Shown piece after piece: positions 36,376 to 45,087 of a stretch of DNA of 64,000 nucleotides. The position numbers and the translations under genes were made by a program. Source of the stretch: Hyunsoonleella ulvae. GTDB taxonomy: Bacteria; Bacteroidota; Bacteroidia; Flavobacteriales; Flavobacteriaceae. The stretch spans positions 310,001-374,000 of the forward strand of contig NZ_JAEPJQ010000001.1 in the NCBI RefSeq assembly GCF_016827605.1, written 5' to 3'. Every line of letters starts with the position of its first letter. Within the stretch, counting starts at the first letter, position 1. A model generated the notes under the pieces. That model worked only from the letters and a program-made list of their open reading frames with translations, ran no database searches and was not told the origin of the DNA.

Positions 36376-36564
36376 TAAACTAATCTCAATAGCATTTATG
36401 AATTGTGTATAAAATTCACATAGCAAATACGCAAAATTTACACAGTTTATTATCCTACATTTATGTATTTCTAACCATCTTTATTAAACTAACCTAAAAT
36501 CTACCAAATACTATTAAAAGTCAATAGATAATCTATTGGATACCGCGTGTATAACTAAACTTTT

Positions 36565-37395
36565 GTGATGGATTTTACTTTACGCAATACTATATACACT
36601 AATGAACTTGAAAAAATCGAACAAAGTTCTTTATCCATTCTTGACACGTCCAGACAAATCATAATTCTATCTCGCAACACTTTAAATGATTTTAAAAAAG
36701 CTATTATTAAAACGGATTTTGTTTCAGTTCCAAAGGAAGTAGAATTCTTTAAACACCAAAAGCAAATCTCTTTAATTCAACTTATCTATTATACCGAAAT
36801 ACGTTCTTTTGAACTTCAGTTTCCAAAATCAAATGTTCAAGACCAAGAAAAAGCTTTAAAGAAAAAACTTCGAAAGCTTAATCGGTTCTATTTATACAAT
36901 ATTGATTTCAACCAATATGTTGAAGCTAAACTCCATCACTTTGATAAGCAATATTACACAAGAGGCCATTTAGACCGTTTTTCAATCTCATCATCAAAAT
37001 TCTATTTTCAAGATCCTGATTTTAGTACGCCACGTGATATGCTTTTAGGTAAGATTAAAGCCTACAAGCTTTTTATGAATTACCTAAAATTAAGGCTTGA
37101 TAAAATCAAAAACAGAAAATCAACCAATGACATAAATAATACAAATCTAAAATGGACATCTTCTAAATCTGCACTAACAGAATTAATCTATGCACTTTAT
37201 TTTAATCGTGTAATAAATAATGGAAACGTCGATATAAAAGAAATAGCAATTGCATTACAAAAAGTATTACAATTTGACCTTGGGGATTTCTACAAAATAT
37301 TCTCTGAAATTAAATCTCGAAAAATAAGCAGAACTAAATTTTTGGATGATTTATCCAATGGTTTGCTTCTACAAATGGATAGCGCAGAAGAATAA
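36565..37395 (+). CDS. RteC-family regulator of ICE excision/transfer
   Basis: A 276-residue soluble protein with the layout of the RteC domain: long helical N-half, LIYYTEIRSFELQFP, YLYNIDFNQYVEAKLHHFDKQYYTRG, a C-terminal TSSKSALTELIYALYFNRVINNGNVDIKEIA block and FYKIFSEIKSRK. In CTnDOT, RteC activates the excision operon. The place next to an excisionase-like gene supports the same role. It is preceded by a 189-bp AT-rich gap. Confidence 0.85.
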   Translation: MMDFTLRNTIYTNELEKIEQSSLSILDTSRQIIILSRNTLNDFKKAIIKTDFVSVPKEVEFFKHQKQISLIQLIYYTEIRSFELQFPKSNVQDQEKALKKKLRKLNRFYLYNIDFNQYVEAKLHHFDKQYYTRGHLDRFSISSSKFYFQDPDFSTPRDMLLGKIKAYKLFMNYLKLRLDKIKNRKSTNDINNTNLKWTSSKSALTELIYALYFNRVINNGNVDIKEIAIALQKVLQFDLGDFYKIFSEIKSRKISRTKFLDDLSNGLLLQMDSAEE

Positions 37396-37538
37396 AATAT
37401 CTTCTTTTTTTAAACCACATACGGTTGACCTCCTGCTTTTATAACTTTGTTACAATTATCTTCTTTTTTAAATCTAAAATTCACTTATCACAACCTCAAA
37501 ACGCACCAAATAGCATCAAATTTAATAATGTTAAAATT

Positions 37539-37618
37539 TGACCGTACTCTGGTCATACTTGTGATTAAAATCCATCAATACTATTCAAATTTGTAGAATG
37601 AAAGTCAAATCAGGTCAA
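37539..37618. promoter_or_regulatory. Repeated GGTCAA sites upstream of the excisionase-like gene
   Basis: TGACC-gtactct-GGTCA (37539-37555) is an inverted repeat. GAAAGTCAAATCAGG (37600-37614) is the exact inverted copy of a site before the integrase, and CAGGTCAA (37611-37618) repeats the motif at 33162. A further copy, GTTGACCT, lies at 37424-37431. These are candidate operators or recombinase arm sites. Confidence 0.45.
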
Positions 37619-37675
37619 GGGCTATCATTTTAGTCGAAAGCAAAATGGTAGTTCTTTTCTAAAAATAGTTCTACT

Positions 37676-37957
37676 ATGCCAGCAACAATTATTACTACAG
37701 ATGATCTTAGGGATTTTAAACTTGAATTGCTCGATGACATCAAAAAACTTTTAAGCAAACAAGCGCAAGGTAAACTAAAGAAATATCTAAAATCTTCAGA
37801 ACTCATGGACTTACTTCAAATTAGTCCTGGTACTCTACAAAATCTCCGAATTAAAGGCACACTACCCTATACAAAAGTTGGTGGCATCATTTTTTATGAT
37901 TCCGAAGAAATTCAGAAGGTTATGGACAATAATCGCGTGCACCACAAAATCGATTAA
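37676..37957 (+). CDS. Helix-turn-helix excisionase-like protein
   Basis: A 93-residue protein. A helical N-part is followed by a MerR/AlpA-like winged helix: KYLKSSELMDLLQISPGTLQNLRIKGTLPYTKVGGIIFYDSEEI. It matches the HTH_17 type proteins that act as excisionase or regulator in Bacteroidetes ICEs. It is two genes before the ATPase and six bases before the next gene. Confidence 0.8.
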   Translation: MPATIITTDDLRDFKLELLDDIKKLLSKQAQGKLKKYLKSSELMDLLQISPGTLQNLRIKGTLPYTKVGGIIFYDSEEIQKVMDNNRVHHKID

Positions 37958-37963
37958 GGATGT

Positions 37964-38611
37964 ATGAATTATATAAAACATCTCAATGCTGTATTTCAAA
38001 AATTCTATGCAGACAAAAGGCTAAACACAACTCATGTCAGCTTGTATATGGCTTTGTTTCAGTTTTGGAATTTAAACCGATTTCGAGAAGAATTTTACAT
38101 AGACAGGCAAGAAGTTATGGAACTCTCAAAAATTGGTTCGACAGCAACTTATCATCGCTGTTTAAAACAAATGGATTCATGGAATTATCTAAAATATATG
38201 CCTTCACATAATCCATACAAAGGCAGTAAGATCAAGTTGTTCAATTTCGGTACAACCTCTGAACAAGCTGTGAATGAGTTGGAAACAAGTACTGAACAAG
38301 CATTGATACGTAATACAAACATTAATAAACAAATAGAAAACATAAATAAAACTAAGCTACCAAAAAATGAAATTGAAGTGATTGATTTTTTTAAAAAGAA
38401 AAAATGGCCTGATAATGAAGCCAAGAAATTCTACAACCACTACCAAGGCATCGGATGGAAAATTGGTGGTAAAATAAAAATTGAAGATTGGCATGCTACA
38501 GCAAGTAATTGGATGTTAAAAGCCAATGAATATGAAAATGCAGATGCAGTTCCTCAAAAAAAGGACAATCTGCGAACCAATAAAAACAAAGATTATGGTC
38601 AACCCTTGTAA
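37964..38611 (+). CDS. Putative replication-initiation or primosome-like protein
   Basis: A 215-residue protein. The first 80 residues look like a winged helix used in replisome organisers (VSLYMALFQFWNLNRFREEFYIDRQEVMELSKIGSTATYHRCLKQM). A Thr/Glu/Asn-rich linker comes next, then a C-terminal block PKNEIEVIDFFKKKKWPDNEAKKFYNHYQG and WHATASNWMLKA as in DnaD-like or phage O-type proteins. It overlaps the ATPase gene by 17 bp. Together they may start ICE replication (inference). Confidence 0.6.
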   Translation: MNYIKHLNAVFQKFYADKRLNTTHVSLYMALFQFWNLNRFREEFYIDRQEVMELSKIGSTATYHRCLKQMDSWNYLKYMPSHNPYKGSKIKLFNFGTTSEQAVNELETSTEQALIRNTNINKQIENINKTKLPKNEIEVIDFFKKKKWPDNEAKKFYNHYQGIGWKIGGKIKIEDWHATASNWMLKANEYENADAVPQKKDNLRTNKNKDYGQPL

Positions 38612-39251
38612 AATAGTCGAAGAACACAAAACGTATGACATTGGTACTTTTGATGGCAAAGAAGTGATGTATGATTTTGAAAAAATTTTAATCTATCTCG
38701 ATGTTAAAGGAAAAATGCTCTTTGGAAATGGTTTTAAAATCTACGAAGAAGACCATCCAATCATTTTAAAACTCTGCCATTATTTTATAAAAGATAAAGA
38801 AAACTGCGAGAAAAATGAGATTGATCCCAATAAAGGCATTTTACTTTCTGGACCTGTTGGTTGTGGCAAAACGAGCCTAATGATTTTATTGAAAAATATC
38901 GTTCCGTTACAAAAGCCATACATCCTAATTCCATCTAGAAATATCGTATTTGGCTTTAATCATATTGGCTATAAAACCATCGAGGATTATGGTTGTAGGC
39001 AGTTTTTCTGTTTCGATGATTTAGGTGTTGAACCTATTGGAAGACATTACGGAAAGGATTGCAACGTCATGGGCGAAATCTTACTCTCACGACACGAACT
39101 TTTTATAAACCATCATATAAAAACACACGGAACTACAAACCTAAATGCTGAAGAATTGGAAGATTTATATGGCAATAGAGTCCGAAGCAGAATGCGAGAA
39201 TTATTTAACCTCGTAGCATTCGATCAAGATACCAGCGATAAACGAAAATAA
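38595..39251 (+). CDS. P-loop ATPase, DnaC/IstB-like
   Basis: The start is set at ATG 38595 (MVNPCKIVEEHK). The frame is open further left to an ATG at 38526, but that would overlap the previous gene by 86 bp. A Walker A GPVGCGKTS lies in the middle, with Walker B FFCFDDLGVE and a sensor-like TTNLNAEEL plus an Arg finger region NRVRSRMRELFN. This is the helicase-loader arrangement (AAA+ DnaC type). About 218 residues. Confidence 0.78.
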   Translation: MVNPCKIVEEHKTYDIGTFDGKEVMYDFEKILIYLDVKGKMLFGNGFKIYEEDHPIILKLCHYFIKDKENCEKNEIDPNKGILLSGPVGCGKTSLMILLKNIVPLQKPYILIPSRNIVFGFNHIGYKTIEDYGCRQFFCFDDLGVEPIGRHYGKDCNVMGEILLSRHELFINHHIKTHGTTNLNAEELEDLYGNRVRSRMRELFNLVAFDQDTSDKRK

Positions 39252-39264
39252 AAATTTAGAAATT

Positions 39265-40386
39265 ATGAAAATAGCAACTTTTAATGTTCAGAACTTATTT
39301 CACAGAGACAGAAACCTTTTAGAAAAACTAATCGAAAATTCAACTTCCGATTGGACAACAGAGCTTGACAAACTCATGGTCGAACCCTCTAAATCTTTGA
39401 TTCAACAGGATCGGATTAGAGAACTATCATTTTTAATTGGTTTTGAAAAATCAAGTCCGCGACCTTATGCAGTTTTGAGACGAAAAGCAGGTTTTCTCTT
39501 TATGAAAGGCCTTAGCCATTCTATTGACTGCAAAGCTAATAATCTCACAGATTGGAATGGATGGATAAAACTTCAAACCGTTCCCATTCATCCTAAAGCA
39601 ACACAACATAAAGCCCAAGTTATCGCCAATGTAAATCCAGATATTTTACTACTACAAGAAATTGAGGACAGAGCTTCATTTGAGGACTTTAACCAACTCA
39701 TTCTACCAGAATTTGACTGTAAACCTTTTGAACACTCTTTTGTGATTCAAGGCAATGATATGGATAGTTTAGAAATGGGAATAGCGCTGCGACATGGCTA
39801 TAATCTCAAAGCTGTTAGAACCCATAATATCAATGCAGCAACTAACGATGATGGCAAAAATTTGATTGTATATGAAATTAGCACACCATCAAAAGAAACC
39901 ATTTGGCTATTAAATGCTTATTTAAAAAAGCCAACAAAGAACAGAAAACAATCGGATAGTATTCGAAAAAAACAAGTTTACAAGATTGCTGAAGTTTATA
40001 AAAAGCTAATAGCTGAAGGCAAAACTAATGTCATCATCGCAGGTACATTTAACGCACCATCTTATTGTAATTCTTTATCGCCTTTAATTCAAGACACAGA
40101 CTTAAAAGATATTACAAAACATCTCTCTTTTGAAGTGGATATTGATAAGGGAAACGATGGTACTTATTTCAGATTAGGCGCTTACAGAATGGGTGTAAAT
40201 ATTAAGCAGAAAGATTACATGTTGTTCTCTCCAGCTTTATTCAATAAAATGGAAGATAGTGGCTTAAATCGCAAAGCGATATGGCCAGAAAAGCATCCGC
40301 AATGGTCTATCTATAAATCTGTTTCTAATAGAAATGTTGCTGCTAGTGAGCATCCTTTGGTTTGGGGAAGAATTAGAAACATGTAA
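39265..40386 (+). CDS. Endonuclease/exonuclease/phosphatase-fold protein with altered catalytic motifs
   Basis: A 373-residue protein with KIATFNVQNLF at the N-terminus and LLLQEIED (metal-binding Glu), as in the EEP superfamily. The usual GDFN motif reads AGTFNAP (Asp to Thr) and the usual SDH near the C-terminus reads SEHPLVWG (Asp to Glu). Activity may be changed or lost. I recall ICE-borne homologs with similar motifs, so it may be a stable subfamily. It lies 13 bp after the ATPase gene. Confidence 0.78.
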   Translation: MKIATFNVQNLFHRDRNLLEKLIENSTSDWTTELDKLMVEPSKSLIQQDRIRELSFLIGFEKSSPRPYAVLRRKAGFLFMKGLSHSIDCKANNLTDWNGWIKLQTVPIHPKATQHKAQVIANVNPDILLLQEIEDRASFEDFNQLILPEFDCKPFEHSFVIQGNDMDSLEMGIALRHGYNLKAVRTHNINAATNDDGKNLIVYEISTPSKETIWLLNAYLKKPTKNRKQSDSIRKKQVYKIAEVYKKLIAEGKTNVIIAGTFNAPSYCNSLSPLIQDTDLKDITKHLSFEVDIDKGNDGTYFRLGAYRMGVNIKQKDYMLFSPALFNKMEDSGLNRKAIWPEKHPQWSIYKSVSNRNVAASEHPLVWGRIRNM

Positions 40387-40497
40387 TCATTCAATTGAAC
40401 TAAAAGCACACATTAATTAGATAATAGAGCAGACCTAATATATTAAATCAATTATTTATTTGAATTGTTAGCGCTTTGGGTGCTGACCTTGTGTCTT

Positions 40498-42225
40498 CTA
40501 TTTTGTTTCGTTATATTTTATCCCCAAAAATCTATTGTCCTTTGTAAATGCTTCACGTTTTAAATCATCTACTTTAAATAATAGTTTCCCATTTCTTAAA
40601 GCCGATTCAATCAAATCACTATTAAGCGTAACTATATATTGAAATTCATTTGGTGTTTTGTTATTGTATTCAAATAAATAATTTAAACTTTTTTCAATAG
40701 AATCATCATCTTCAAATATGTTGTCGTGGATTAAGAATCCTAGGTGATTTGTTCGAGTGTATTCATTCAACATTAATGCAATGTCATAGATAAACACCTT
40801 CATTCTTTCAGTTGAATGACTACCATCATCATCAGTTCTCATTATAAAATCAACCACACTTTGATTTTTTGTTGTTTTAATCTCAAAATGTGCCTCACGA
40901 TTTCCCATAATTCTTTCGTGAATGTTTAGTATTGACTCTTTAAAACTCTTTAATGTTTTTTCGTTTTTATATAACTCTTCTTCGAAGTCGGAAATCAAAA
41001 CAGCCTTATCTGCTTCTATTTTTTTCTTGTCTCTCTCTGATTCATCGTATTTTTGAATTAATGAACGTAAATTATTTAACTCTCGATTCTTTTCATTGAA
41101 AACATTAATCGATGTTTTTAAATCTTTTAAGACTTCTCCATTGTCTAATAATGATATTTTTTCCGAATACTCTTCATCAATTTTTCTAACGATTGAATTA
41201 AGTTCAGAAAGCTCAGTTCTTAAGCTTATCAAGCGATCATTTACAATTGAATTTCTAAAACCATCAATCTTATTTTTAAATTCTTTCAAATCCTCCAAAG
41301 ACCTTTCAACTAAATTTCCTAGACCTTTCTTGAACTGATTAAAAATTATTTGAATTTCGTTTTCATTAATACTTTCAGGTTTAGGGAACGAATCTATTTG
41401 TTTAATCTCGTATTTTATCGCTTGTTGTTTAGTCCTTAATTGTGCTAGTTTCGCTTCTAACTTAACTAAATCTTCCTGAACTAGTTCAAATGATTCATTG
41501 GTTTTCAAGTTTTCAATTGCCTTATTAACTTTGTCAACTTCACTTTCTAATTCATTGAGATGAGCTTTAGCATCTTGAATTTTTATTTCGTTGTTATTTG
41601 TTATGAGTTTTTTAGTTTCAGAGAAAAAAGCTCTTTTCTTTTTTAATGCATCATTAACTTTTTTTATCTCTTTGTATTTTTCAAGACCCACATTCAAAAA
41701 GAAAAGATGAGGACTATAATCAGGTGGAATCGACTTGTTTGTGTCAAAACATTTTATTAAATCCTTAAATTCTGATCGTTCGTCTCTTATAATCGGTTGT
41801 AATAGATTTCTAAAACTCAGACGCGTAGTCTTTGCAGAATAATTCTCAAAATAAAGATTTCCGAGATATTCAGAAGCGTCATCTAGCTTCTCAAAATAAA
41901 TTTGTTTATCATCAATTTCAATTGAAACCTGCTCAGGATTACTAATCGAGCGAGAAATTATAACCCTTTTATTATTGAAATCGAAGTCTAATTTAATTTG
42001 ACTTTCAATAATATCAGCATTTTTTTTAGGTATTAAATTTAGCCGACTATCTGATATCCTTTTTAATAGACAAAAGTTAATAAATTCTATACATATTGAT
42101 TTTCCAACACCAATTTTCTTATTTGTCTTTTCTGATTTCTCTCCCATTATTATATTGACTCCAAAATCAAATGATATTGGTGTGAATATTTCAGGCTCAC
42201 TATATAATTTATTGATTTTAATCAT
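40498..42225 (-). CDS. ABC-3C conflict system ATPase (DUF2326-type, SMC/Rad50-like)
   Basis: A 575-residue protein. The N-terminus MIKINKLYSEPEIFTPISFDFGVNIIMGEK leads to a late Walker A with insertion (GVGKS at 39-43). Residues about 160-430 form a long coiled coil. A C-terminal ABC half includes HLGFLIHDNIFEDDD near 490-505. This matches DUF2326 ATPases of ABC three-component systems. It is last in a tight three-gene run; its start overlaps the middle component by 8 bp. The coiled coil suggests DNA or complex scanning. Confidence 0.82.
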   Translation of the reverse strand: MIKINKLYSEPEIFTPISFDFGVNIIMGEKSEKTNKKIGVGKSICIEFINFCLLKRISDSRLNLIPKKNADIIESQIKLDFDFNNKRVIISRSISNPEQVSIEIDDKQIYFEKLDDASEYLGNLYFENYSAKTTRLSFRNLLQPIIRDERSEFKDLIKCFDTNKSIPPDYSPHLFFLNVGLEKYKEIKKVNDALKKKRAFFSETKKLITNNNEIKIQDAKAHLNELESEVDKVNKAIENLKTNESFELVQEDLVKLEAKLAQLRTKQQAIKYEIKQIDSFPKPESINENEIQIIFNQFKKGLGNLVERSLEDLKEFKNKIDGFRNSIVNDRLISLRTELSELNSIVRKIDEEYSEKISLLDNGEVLKDLKTSINVFNEKNRELNNLRSLIQKYDESERDKKKIEADKAVLISDFEEELYKNEKTLKSFKESILNIHERIMGNREAHFEIKTTKNQSVVDFIMRTDDDGSHSTERMKVFIYDIALMLNEYTRTNHLGFLIHDNIFEDDDSIEKSLNYLFEYNNKTPNEFQYIVTLNSDLIESALRNGKLLFKVDDLKREAFTKDNRFLGIKYNETK

Positions 42226-42457
42226 TTTTATTTTTGATATAAATAAAAGGTTCTTGAAAATCTACTATTCCTGAAGAATACAAAAATGCAAGACCAAAAA
42301 ACAAGTGTCGATAACGAGTTATATTATGTTTTTTCAGTTCTTTAGAAACATCGAAAATAGAAATTTTATCCACCTTCTTTTTCTGAATTTGTTTCAAAAT
42401 AAGAGATGCAACATATATTGATGAAGTCTTTATATTTTCGTCTTTAGATAATAACAT
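42218..42457 (-). CDS. ABC-3C middle component, MC6-like
   Basis: A 79-residue small winged-helix-like protein: SSIYVASLILKQIQKKKVDKISIFDVSKEL, then RHLFFGLAFLYSSGIVDFQEPFIYIKN. Size, place between the SMEK gene and the ATPase, and the pattern of a Y-V-x-LIL start and a short hairpin end fit ABC-3C middle component 6. It overlaps the ATPase gene by 8 bp and lies 3 bp after the SMEK gene. Confidence 0.75.
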   Translation of the reverse strand: MLLSKDENIKTSSIYVASLILKQIQKKKVDKISIFDVSKELKKHNITRYRHLFFGLAFLYSSGIVDFQEPFIYIKNKND

Positions 42458-42460
42458 AAA

Positions 42461-43387
42461 TTATTTGTTTGGAAATACATTGCAATTAATTAATTCATCA
42501 AGTAAATAAAACTTAATAGCTTGTTTGTCAAACTTAACTCCATTAGAAGAAAGTTTTTCATAAAATAATTCAACAAGTGAATGCAAAGCTAGTTTAGGGT
42601 TGTTATTTTCTTTAGTTAAAATAATGTCACTTTCATCTTTTAAAAAATCTGAAATTATTTCAGCTTCCACGCTATCAATCTCTGATGTTGCTTCGATTAA
42701 AGGACCATTATATTTACCATATAAACCTGCGTATTGTTGTTTGAGATATTCTGAATGTTCACTAAACCTGTTTTCAATTTTATTTTTTGGATCAACATTT
42801 ACTGTTTTGTCAATAATTATTCTGTTTTTATTTAAACTAAGGTAATTAATCAGTTCCATTATGGTTTCAACTTCTGAACATTCTGTTTTTTGCCTTTCTG
42901 TCAATATATTATTGTTCAAAAAGTCTGCTAAATCTTTAATCTTATCTATTTCTTGAAGGTCATTGATGATTGCAAGAAGTCTTTTAATGTCCAAAACATC
43001 TTCTCTATGATTAAAGTTTTTTCCGAACTTCGTTCTGTAATTTTTTGCGTCTTTTGAAATGAGCAATATTTGTAATTTATAGTATTGATTTTCTGGTTTT
43101 GCAAAAAAGCCATCTATCGCCTCTTTAATTTTGGTATTATCATTTTGGGAAGTAACCTGAATTGCTTGTTTATTAACATCGTCAATTAAGTCTATATGGG
43201 CAAAATTGTTACTTTCAAAATTTGTGTTGTTAAATTTAAATCCAATTAAATTGAATAGGTCTCTATAAAAGTTTTCAGCAAAAACATTTATATCAGTTAA
43301 ATTTAATGAATTAAAATTTTCTACTTCTTTCTGAAGATATGTTAGTCTTTTTGTAATTATTGATATGTAAGTTTGTCTATTGTCCAT
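42461..43387 (-). CDS. ABC-3C effector-side protein with SMEK domain
   Basis: A 308-residue protein. The N-terminal 160 residues match the SMEK domain: TKRLTYLQKEVE-FNSLNLTDINVFAENFYRDLFNLI, then NFAHIDLIDDVNKQAIQVTSQND (a D-x-n-Q-V restriction-endonuclease-like core). The C-part contains a helical region ending KFYLLDELINCNVF, an ABC-3C-type C-terminal domain. It is the first gene of the set. The nuclease-like core is probably the toxic effector (inference from family). Confidence 0.8.
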   Translation of the reverse strand: MDNRQTYISIITKRLTYLQKEVENFNSLNLTDINVFAENFYRDLFNLIGFKFNNTNFESNNFAHIDLIDDVNKQAIQVTSQNDNTKIKEAIDGFFAKPENQYYKLQILLISKDAKNYRTKFGKNFNHREDVLDIKRLLAIINDLQEIDKIKDLADFLNNNILTERQKTECSEVETIMELINYLSLNKNRIIIDKTVNVDPKNKIENRFSEHSEYLKQQYAGLYGKYNGPLIEATSEIDSVEAEIISDFLKDESDIILTKENNNPKLALHSLVELFYEKLSSNGVKFDKQAIKFYLLDELINCNVFPNK

Positions 43388-43686
43388 TTTCGCTGTAAAG
43401 ATACTTTTTCTAAATTTCGTTCTTCATAAATATTAATTAATTTGTTATTGTAAATTTATTGAACAGGCAACCAATGTTTTAAAAGTACCTCATATCGCTT
43501 CATTTATACTTCATTGAAAATACGGAAATTATGGTATTAACACTATCGCGTAAAGTTAAATTCATTTCTTTTCTTAACTACATTATATATAATTATATAT
43601 TTAGAACAATGATCTTACTTTAAATAATTTAATAATAGATAATAATATTTTTCTGATTACAATAATAACCTCTAAATACAACTGAC
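43388..43686. other. Intergenic region upstream of the ABC-3C operon
   Basis: About 300 bp of AT-rich DNA between the ABC-3C start and the end of the amidase gene. On the minus strand TATCTTTA (43396-43403) could be a weak -7 box for the ABC-3C run; no matching TTTG lies at the right distance. I see no gene, strong hairpin or operator repeat here. Confidence 0.35.
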
Positions 43687-44340
43687 TCATAACCCCAAAA
43701 ATTTAATAATCGATTGAAGTATAACCAAAGCAACAGCACTTTGAGACTCTTCTTTAGATAAATATATCGCCTCATCAGTTTGAGATAAAAATCCAAGTTC
43801 TAAAAGAACCGTTGCATTACTATTGTCGTTATCTCGTAACACCTGAAAATTTCCATATTTTAATCCTCTGTTTTTAATGCCAAGTATATCTGCCAATCCT
43901 TTTTGTATCATAAATCCTAAATAGGCAGATTCTTCGGCTTGCACTTCGCTTTTAGGATGAATGAAAACTTCTGTTCCTGATGCTGTTCTGTTTATGGCTT
44001 GATTACAATGTAACGAAATAAATATATCAGCTTTTAGTTTTTTGGATAGTTCTGTTCTATCGCCTAGAGATATTAATGTGTCTTTATATCTAGTGAGATA
44101 TAACATTAAAAGGTTTTCAAATAAGGTATTATTGAGTACCACTATTTTAGAAGCAACATCCAAAGTAATATCTTTTTCCTTTATACCATTTCTGCTCGTT
44201 GCACCAGCATCTTTTCCACCATGACCAGGATCTATTATTACAATAGGATTCCTTGCTTGGTCTTTAACATTTTGTGCATAAGTAAGATTTAAAAAAACTG
44301 TACAGAATAGTAAGAGTGTAATTTGATTTAATGTGTTCAT
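43687..44340 (-). CDS. N-acetylmuramoyl-L-alanine amidase, exported
   Basis: A 217-residue protein. The signal peptide ends NLTYAQ. An Amidase_3 domain follows with IVIIDPGHGGKDAGA (zinc His), the second zinc ligand Glu in NGIKEKDITLD, ISLHCNQA (zinc His) and catalytic Glu in VLLELGFLSQ. It cuts the peptide from muramic acid in the periplasm. Placed just before the T4SS operon, it may open the wall for the transfer apparatus in place of a VirB1-type lysozyme (inference). Confidence 0.88.
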   Translation of the reverse strand: MNTLNQITLLLFCTVFLNLTYAQNVKDQARNPIVIIDPGHGGKDAGATSRNGIKEKDITLDVASKIVVLNNTLFENLLMLYLTRYKDTLISLGDRTELSKKLKADIFISLHCNQAINRTASGTEVFIHPKSEVQAEESAYLGFMIQKGLADILGIKNRGLKYGNFQVLRDNDNSNATVLLELGFLSQTDEAIYLSKEESQSAVALVILQSIIKFLGL

Positions 44341-44515
44341 AATAATCGTTTTAGATTACACAATATTCAAGAAATCAATCACTTCCTTAATAATCTTCAA
44401 AAGTTTAACACCATCTAGCGTTAAAATTTAGAGATTTTCTTCCTTCATCTTCATTTCATAATAGATTTCACAAAATAAAATTAGAAACTGCCTCTACAGG
44501 CTAAACCAAATAATT

Positions 44516-44803
44516 ATGAAAAAATCAATTTTTATCTTACTCACATTCTTGATGACATCAGCATCAAGCTTTGCACAAATTGGTGGTATTGAAGATTCTG
44601 TAAACGATGTTTCAGATACCATTAGAACCATTTTCCCAATCATTCTAGGTGTCATCTTTCTTGTTGGATTCCTATTTAATGCTGGTCATTTCTTTGGCGA
44701 GAACGCAGACCTTAAAAAAGGTATTACTCGTGTTTTAGTATTTGTTCTCATCGCTGGTGCCGTGGTAGGCATCTTCACTTACTTAATAACTATCGTAGTT
44801 TAA
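44516..44803 (+). CDS. traE: Conjugative transfer protein TraE (DUF4134-type)
   Basis: A 95-residue protein: signal peptide (MKKSIFILLTFLMTSASSFAQ), short mature N-part IGGIEDSVNDVSDTIRTIF and two helices. This is the DUF4134 TraE form and corresponds in place and size to VirB2-like pilin subunits. First gene of the transfer operon; it overlaps traF by one base (TAATG). Confidence 0.82.
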   Translation: MKKSIFILLTFLMTSASSFAQIGGIEDSVNDVSDTIRTIFPIILGVIFLVGFLFNAGHFFGENADLKKGITRVLVFVLIAGAVVGIFTYLITIVV

Positions 44804-45087
44804 TGAAGCGATACGAAGTCTATAAAAATATTAGGAAACGGGCAGTCATTTTTGGATTGCCCATTTCCCTGTTTGCCTTAATGATGGTTTCAATTCTTGC
44901 CTCATTATTAATCATCATTTTCTCTTTCAGTTTTGGGTTGATAATTGGCATTCTGATTTTCAATTCAGCCTTATATGTTGCCTTGACTCGCATAACCAAC
45001 AATCCACAACTTTTTCAGATGGCAAAAGCCTTTCCAAAAATTATAAGCAACAAAAGAAATTCCGGCTTCGATTATGAACAAGATTAA
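44803..45087 (+). CDS. traF: Conjugative transfer protein TraF (DUF4133, VirB3-like)
   Basis: A 94-residue protein with two adjacent membrane helices (about 18-60) and a basic cytosolic start YEVYKNIRKRA. This is the DUF4133 layout, equivalent to VirB3, which docks to the VirB4 ATPase. It overlaps traG by 14 bp. Confidence 0.82.
   Translation: MKRYEVYKNIRKRAVIFGLPISLFALMMVSILASLLIIIFSFSFGLIIGILIFNSALYVALTRITNNPQLFQMAKAFPKIISNKRNSGFDYEQD

Noticed and set aside
37960-38211. 83-codon frame starting four bases before the replication-type gene
   Set aside because: It is a shadow in another frame; the 215-codon frame at 37964 continues much further and has domain-like patterns.
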